From assembly GCF_000001735.4 (NCBI RefSeq), contig NC_003074.8:21211261-21275260 (forward strand): a stretch of DNA of 64,000 nucleotides, read 5' to 3'. Position numbers and translations under genes: made by a program. Positions 58,168 to 64,000 of the stretch are shown in pieces (position 1 is the first letter of the stretch; each line of letters opens with the position of its first letter). Under the pieces are notes generated by a model. It made no database searches. It worked only from the letters and a program-made list of their open reading frames with translations, and had not been told where the DNA came from. Origin of the DNA: Arabidopsis thaliana (lineage: Eukaryota; Streptophyta; Magnoliopsida; Brassicales; Brassicaceae).

Positions 58168-61100
58168 TCATAGTTTCAACGACCCGTAAAGAGGTTGAGA
58201 CTTTCTGAAACAGACAATGTCTTCGATTTCTATGGATGTTGATGGAATCTTGTCTTTGTCATTTCGCATTTCCTTCAAATGTTGGTTTCCGTAAACGCAT
58301 ATGCTCAACGATTTCTTATTTGGTGCGTCAACCTTTATGTATTCGTCAAAGAAATCTATCCATTCGTCCTTCTTTAGCAGTCTCAGTGCAGCCACCTAAA
58401 CCCCAACATTGAGGTTCTTAAATAGGAGATTACTAGAAAGAAGTTGGAAAAAGGAAGAGTTTTGTCTATTACCTCTGCATCTATGCGGTTGAATTTGAGT
58501 GTCCCGGTTTGAATCTCTGCCCAGTAAAACCAGGATTCCTCATCCAAGTTCTTGTCCTTTTCAAGCTTCATATCTATCAAATTTGTTACATTGCTCTGAG
58601 GAGAAAAGTCATGTCCGATAGTACATCAATGTTTATCTCAAGCAAATCAAATATCATCTAGCTTGTGTCTCTAACCTTGAATTCTTCATCGCTCATATTG
58701 TAAAATTTACTCTCCAGGTCCTTTAGTAGTGACTCAACTCTCGAATCAATATGTCCTGGACCCTATTAACGATAAACTCAAAACCAATTAAAGAGATCTG
58801 CATTGATTATGCAAAGTCTTGAGTGGTAGAGAGGCAATACAAGTCGGTACCTTAACTGAAGACTGGATAATGAATTGTACACCATAGACGCCAGAATCGT
58901 TGCTGTGTTGAAGAAAAGTGGTTATGCATCAAACATAACTCAGTAAATATTCAAACACACGAGAAACTCCTATGTACCTCAGAGAAAGTGAGGTGATGTA
59001 GCCAAGTTGCTCAATCGTTCTAAGCTGGTGAAACGTGTCTTGTTTTGCAATTAGTTCGAAAAGCTGAAGTTTACTATTCATGGAAAACTCATCTTTATGA
59101 ACCTGTTCATGGTAAACCAATTTTCATTACCAAGAACATGAAGGTCAATAAGAAGAAGAACTCGCAAAGAGTCCAAGTAACAAGATCTACAAGAAAAGCT
59201 TTATAAGACTTTAGTTCGAAGTCTATCCTACTCATCTTGTCACAACTATACCTGAATATAATGCACTAGGGCAGAATTTTCATCACTGGAGTTTGAACCT
59301 TCCTGATAGTAAAAGTGTTTCATTCCTGTTCCGAGCTCTGTAACCCTATTTGTCAGGAACTGGGATGGAAATAACGGACGACAAATAGGTTTTGAGTCGG
59401 TAAAAAGAACATCTTCAATATGCTTGACCATTGACTCAGCTTCGTCCTTCTCAACATTCCCTGGAATGAGACACCACAAGGGCTATAAGAAAAGGAAAAA
59501 GATAAGAGACCAGATACAATCATACAGTAGGGATAATGTTGATATACCTGCTATATAGCACTCAACAAATGTCCTTGATAATAGCATCGGAACGAAATTA
59601 GCCAAGTCTTCAGCTTCCAAATGAGAAAGAGCATCTAGTTCCTCTGTCCAAGGCCAAATCTGATCTTGTAATACTAGTGAGCAGTAATTCGTTGCTTGTT
59701 CATGTGGTTGTTGGAATTTGTTATTTTGGTATGCCTTTGTGACTGTTTCCTATTACAGGACAGGGGAGCAGAAAAAATGGAGTAGGTACATCAGTTCACA
59801 GGGCTTGTTGGATGTAGGGAGGAAGTTGGCAATATCTTACCACGTACAGACCTTATAAAGAAGCGTCGTGGTAATTTTAAAAGAGGGGCGATGTCTATTA
59901 ACAAGGTTACCTTGATAACGGAAAACCTGTCAGGTTTAACTTCGAATTTTGCTATCTTTTGAATGACAGCTTCCAGCAAGATCCTCAATTTGTGATTAAA
60001 GCCAGCAAGAGAGAGCTGGAAATGAGAAACTGTAAGTCAAACATGAAACTCATTGAGAAAAATACACAAGGAAATCTCAGCATCCTTATACAAACCCACC
60101 TCAAAGCCATTGTCCGAAAGACTTAATCCATAGTCAAGACCAGCAGCCTGAGCATAATAAGCTGAAACATAGTCAAGATTGATGAGAGCTACAGTATAAA
60201 GAAAAATAAGAGATCCAATATAAAGCAGCAGACTCGTCATCTTGATAATCGAAATGATACTGATATAGTAAAAAACGTTATGTGAATTGAAGAGAGCTAG
60301 AAGGAATTCCCAGCAGAACTACCACATGAAAGCATATCGTATGAGACAACTTTGAAAATTTCCCCTAAATTTTACTTGAAAATCGACCTTTGCTTTCAGA
60401 GCCTTAGTTCCACATACTTAGCATACAATTTTCTTGAATGATATCAAGAAAAAGCCGTAGTTGATAGAGAAATGACTGAAAGACGTCTAGCTAACAAACC
60501 TTACCATATTCATTCAAATAGTCCACTAGCAACCAAACAAAAATATCTGAAAGAACCGCAGCGTCGGGAGAGCTGACTGCAAGGGGGCAGTTAAAATCCA
60601 TCTTAACGTATGCCTTTGGTTTGAAGAACTTTGTGTCAGGCTTATACCACAATCTTGAGTATGATGTCTTTCTCAGCAAAACAGGAAAGATATCCTGTTC
60701 CAGAACTTAATTACGTGACATAAGCTTACTGCTTCAAACATTAGAATTTGAAAGACAGTTGTAAATTGTAACTAGAGTGATGGAACTGAACCTTATCCTT
60801 TAAATCCTTTAATGAAAAATCCGTAGGAATGAAGACATTAGGTGTTGGTAGAAGCAGGTTTACATCAGGGGCTGACTGCATCCACTCCTGTAATTGTTAA
60901 ACACAAATTAAAATTTTCCTCCAGAGAAACGGAAAAATATTGAATCAAACAGAATATAAATTCATGCAGAGGAAAATAAACATGCAAGTATAACGGATCT
61001 TTAAGAAATTAATACATTAAAAGCCAACCTGAATGGTGAATTTGGTTATCTTCTCAAGTGAATAAGCAGTGTTATACCATGGCTCAACCTTGTCAGTTTG

Positions 61101-63956
61101 CCCTTCAAATTTATTTGACTCCCAAAAGATTCTACAAATATAATGGCATTAGATTCTGCAACAAGAAAAGCTTACTAGGCCGTAAGCAGTCAGGATTCAA
61201 TGCTTGAACTACATGTAAATTGTATGAACATAACACATTGGGGACTGAGGGCTGCTTAAAGTAAACCGCCAAAATACCAATGGAAATTTTGCATAAAATA
61301 GAGATCATATGGCCAATGCAAAGTTAGCTTGGTGAAAACCTATGTAGTTTACAAGACATTTAGAATATAGTAGGCAGCAAGGCATGCATTCCAGGAACAG
61401 AGACTTACCGAACATTATTGGGAGAAAGCTCATCGAGAACCTTTTGCACAATAGCTGGATTAAATTTCGAAGGCAGTGATGATCCTACCAGCCAATGCTT
61501 GGTTGGATATATCTGAAGCATAATTGCAAAAGGACACAGAAGAGTTTTTCAAAAAAAGGAAATATGTCTAGCCAAGAAACCGAGTTTCCTATCTTCATCC
61601 ACAGAGATCAAACTCCATATGGGTGAACTAGTAATGCTTGATGAAATTGTAAGAAGTACACATTTATTCTACTTTTTGTTCATCGTAATGGCCACATATA
61701 TATCAAGCAGAAGCTTACACGATAGGAAAAGTATGATAAGCCGAAAAATACTATTACCTTCATGTTTGAAGAAATATCCACTGCATAAGAAATTGGATCT
61801 ATTTTGGCTTGATAATGAAATTCTGCCTCACATATAGCTGAGAGCTTCAACAACAATAACAGATGTATAATTAAGAAAACTAGGTAGATTAAAAGCAGAC
61901 AACAACGCAAGGTGGAACTTAGTAACACCAATACCTCATCAAAAATCCACTGGGAAACACCAGACTGTTGTAAAACCTTAATGTATTCGAACAACAACCC
62001 TAAAATATCTTGCATATGCTCTGTATACCATTCAAGAAATCAAACCAAATCCAGAAAATATCAGGTACTGACTAAAACATCAAGCACATAAGAATATTAG
62101 AACAAAACATAGAAGAATACAGAAACCCACCATGACCAGCATCAGTAAGATCAATTGAAACATTGAAGAAAGAATATTCCATACTCCAGTCTGCTTCACC
62201 AGCATAGAGTCCTGTTGCCCAACCTGTGCAAATATTAGGAAGAATTAAGCAAGACTACTAGATGTCAAACTGCTAATAGCCTTAATGCACACGTCCGCAT
62301 CAAAAAATTAAGTAAACAAGCATCTGAGCAATAAAACCCTATTCGACAAGAATGAAATTTCCCTAGCCAGCTCCACAAAATCCTCCCATGTTACTGTCTA
62401 ACCATAAGCTTTTTAGTGGAGCCTATATGACAGGCTAAGAAAGGGCAGAAAATTTCTAGCTACTATCTACAGTTTAAGCAACAAATAACTGTAGTTTCTG
62501 AAGCATTTTTCTAAATATCTGCGAGACAACCTAAAACTGTTTGTATATAAACAGCGGGTGAAGAAAAATAAGGAAAATAAAGATCAAGCAAGAAAACCTA
62601 CCCAAGATTTTTAAGGCATGAAACAGACTTCCTTCGCCTTCATGACCAATTAGATCACCAAGATACCTGCATGGTGCCTCTTCATAATGAGAGATGCTAG
62701 GAGTTACAGGCCATGAAACACTAAGCTCGTGACCCTGCATTATAGGAACAGCCTTCACGAGAACCTAAAACCAATGAAAGCCACCACCACAGAAGATACC
62801 ACTTTAGAAACATTCTAGCATCAATTTCTCTTCGTTTCCTGTAAATGCTAAAGCTAAAATAAGGAGAGGAAAAAACCTGCAAATGGTCTAGAGTACACGG
62901 CTGACCAGGAAATCTTGGAATACCCTGGTTGGTGTTTCGAATTCCCTGGAACAACGCTTCCACTAGACCTTGAGTTTTATCAAGATTTTCTGAAGACATC
63001 CAGAGCAAAGAGATGTATAAATGTTATATAGAAATAAAAAATACTTTGTTTTCTGAAAGTAATAAAAAATCTGATTTTTGGGTTAGCTCCGAAACGTACC
63101 CTTGCCATAAACAACCAGATGCATGATGTTGGCAGAATAGTGTTCGTCATAAAATTTAATTAGTTCACTCCTTGTATCCACTCCATTTTCTTCGGGTCGT
63201 ACGTGAAGAGTATCCATATTCCCTAAGCAAAAATATCACTCTCTTAGCAGGATATATAAAATTGGGAAGGACGACGGACTTATCTTATACATCACAGCAC
63301 CAAATCATGTTCCATGAACGCCAGTCAATACCAGATAAAAATAGGTCGAAGATAAACCTGTGCTAAATTTGTGATATGGATGGTCTTCTCTACTTAGATG
63401 CTTCTGTAACTATGTCCACGAAAAAGGAAGACAAAATCCAAGTTAGATACTACAAACACATCAACAGACTTGTTTAAAAGAAACCCGTGAAATGCACGCT
63501 TCAGTGCCAATAACTAGATGGATAGATATAGTACAATTAACACAGATATTTGTTCTTGAGAGAATGGAAAAATACCTGGGCCATACGCCAAGAGTCAGAC
63601 AACAAGTTATTCTGATGCTCTGGATAGGAGAACTTGTTAGGAATTTGTTATATAAGCAAATTTCAACAGGAAAGCTACCGAGAAAGTCAAAAGCTAACCA
63701 GAGTCGACCGCCTTGATCTCCCTCATGGTGGCATCAGTTGACATCAGTGGCTGGATAAAGAACTGTGCAAACCTGGTCAGGCAATAACATAAAAATCCAA
63801 CACTGTCAAAAGAAAAATTAGTAAGCAAGAGATAAAAAAAAACAAAAAACAAATGGAAGTCAACCTGTCCAAAGCTTCATAAAAAGAATCAGTGTTGATA
63901 TCGAAATGGTAGTTTGTATCTTCACTGGAAGTATAAGCATTTGTGCTCCCTCCATG
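58168..63956 (-). CDS. Insulysin-like M16 metallopeptidase, 5' end beyond window
   Basis: A zinc peptidase of the insulin-degrading enzyme type. About two dozen exons can be followed from HGGSTNAYTSSEDTNYHFD (63956-63865) to the stop at 58168; roughly the first 100 residues, with the HxxEH site, lie off the right edge. Within the window the third zinc ligand region AVDSEHQNNLLSD is present. Later landmarks are RFPGQPCTLDHLQ (62994-62876), SWPVTPSISHYEEAPCRYLG (62766-62601), SRLWYKPDTKFFKPKAYVKM (60679-60502), QLRTIEQLGYITSLSL (59104-58978) and the C-terminal SICVYGNQHLKEM. All traced exons are in frame, unlike the two copies to the left. It ends SLKL; the chromosome 2 paralogue PXM16 ends PKL as I recall. 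It corresponds to At3g57470. Confidence 0.9.
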
Positions 63957-64000
63957 CTACAAAAACAGAATTCCAAAAAGCACATCCCATTTTATTCCTA

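Overview
The window is plant nuclear DNA: about 64 kb of gene-dense, AT-rich, intron-rich euchromatin. The order and sequence of the genes match Arabidopsis thaliana chromosome 3, roughly loci At3g57330 to At3g57470. I recognised this from memory of the protein families and gene order; no search was run. Reconstructed protein lengths fit known genes (1025 aa for ACA11, 256 aa for AGL18, 860 aa for a Nup93). Several genes have chromosome 2 paralogues that I recall in the same order (ACA4, a Nup93, TFIIB1, a GT61, VLN2, STL1, PXM16 around At2g41560-At2g41790), so the block is probably one half of the alpha whole-genome duplication.

Layout, left to right: ACA11 Ca2+-ATPase (minus, 395-5115); 2.5 kb of AT-rich spacer; ER-type DnaJ protein (plus, 7915-9018); nucleoporin Nup93 (minus, 9346-14045), sharing a 265 bp divergent promoter with the tRNA-splicing endonuclease subunit SEN54 (plus, 14311-15361); divergent TFIIB-family factor (minus, 15579-17215); GT61 glycosyltransferase (plus, 18742-20412); MADS-box gene AGL18 (plus, 22650-24475); single-exon membrane protein of unknown function (plus, 27287-28711); villin VLN3 (minus, 32355-38549); STELLO2 (minus, 41345-43855); PPR-DYW editing factor OTP84 (minus, 44471-47143), divergent from a small unknown gene (plus, 47472-48989); 96-aa stress-type protein (plus, 50768-51058).

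The right end (51.4 kb to the window edge) is the accessory-like part. It is a decaying tandem array of insulysin-like M16 peptidase genes on the minus strand: one apparently intact gene running off the right edge, one copy with large internal deletions and frameshifts that has lost the HxxEH zinc site, and one small fragment. Two short TIR elements with three-base target duplications, of PIF/Harbinger MITE type, lie between the two degenerate copies.

The genes do not form an operon or pathway. No tRNA, rRNA, CRISPR or autonomous transposon was seen. The points most worth a second look are the tandemly expanded B-reader/linker of the TFIIB-like protein, the anatomy of the M16 array, a roughly 70 bp module shared by the upstream regions of VLN3 and OTP84, an AUG-stop mini-uORF before the GT61 gene, and a perfect CArG box before AGL18. 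I saw no wholly new biological system.
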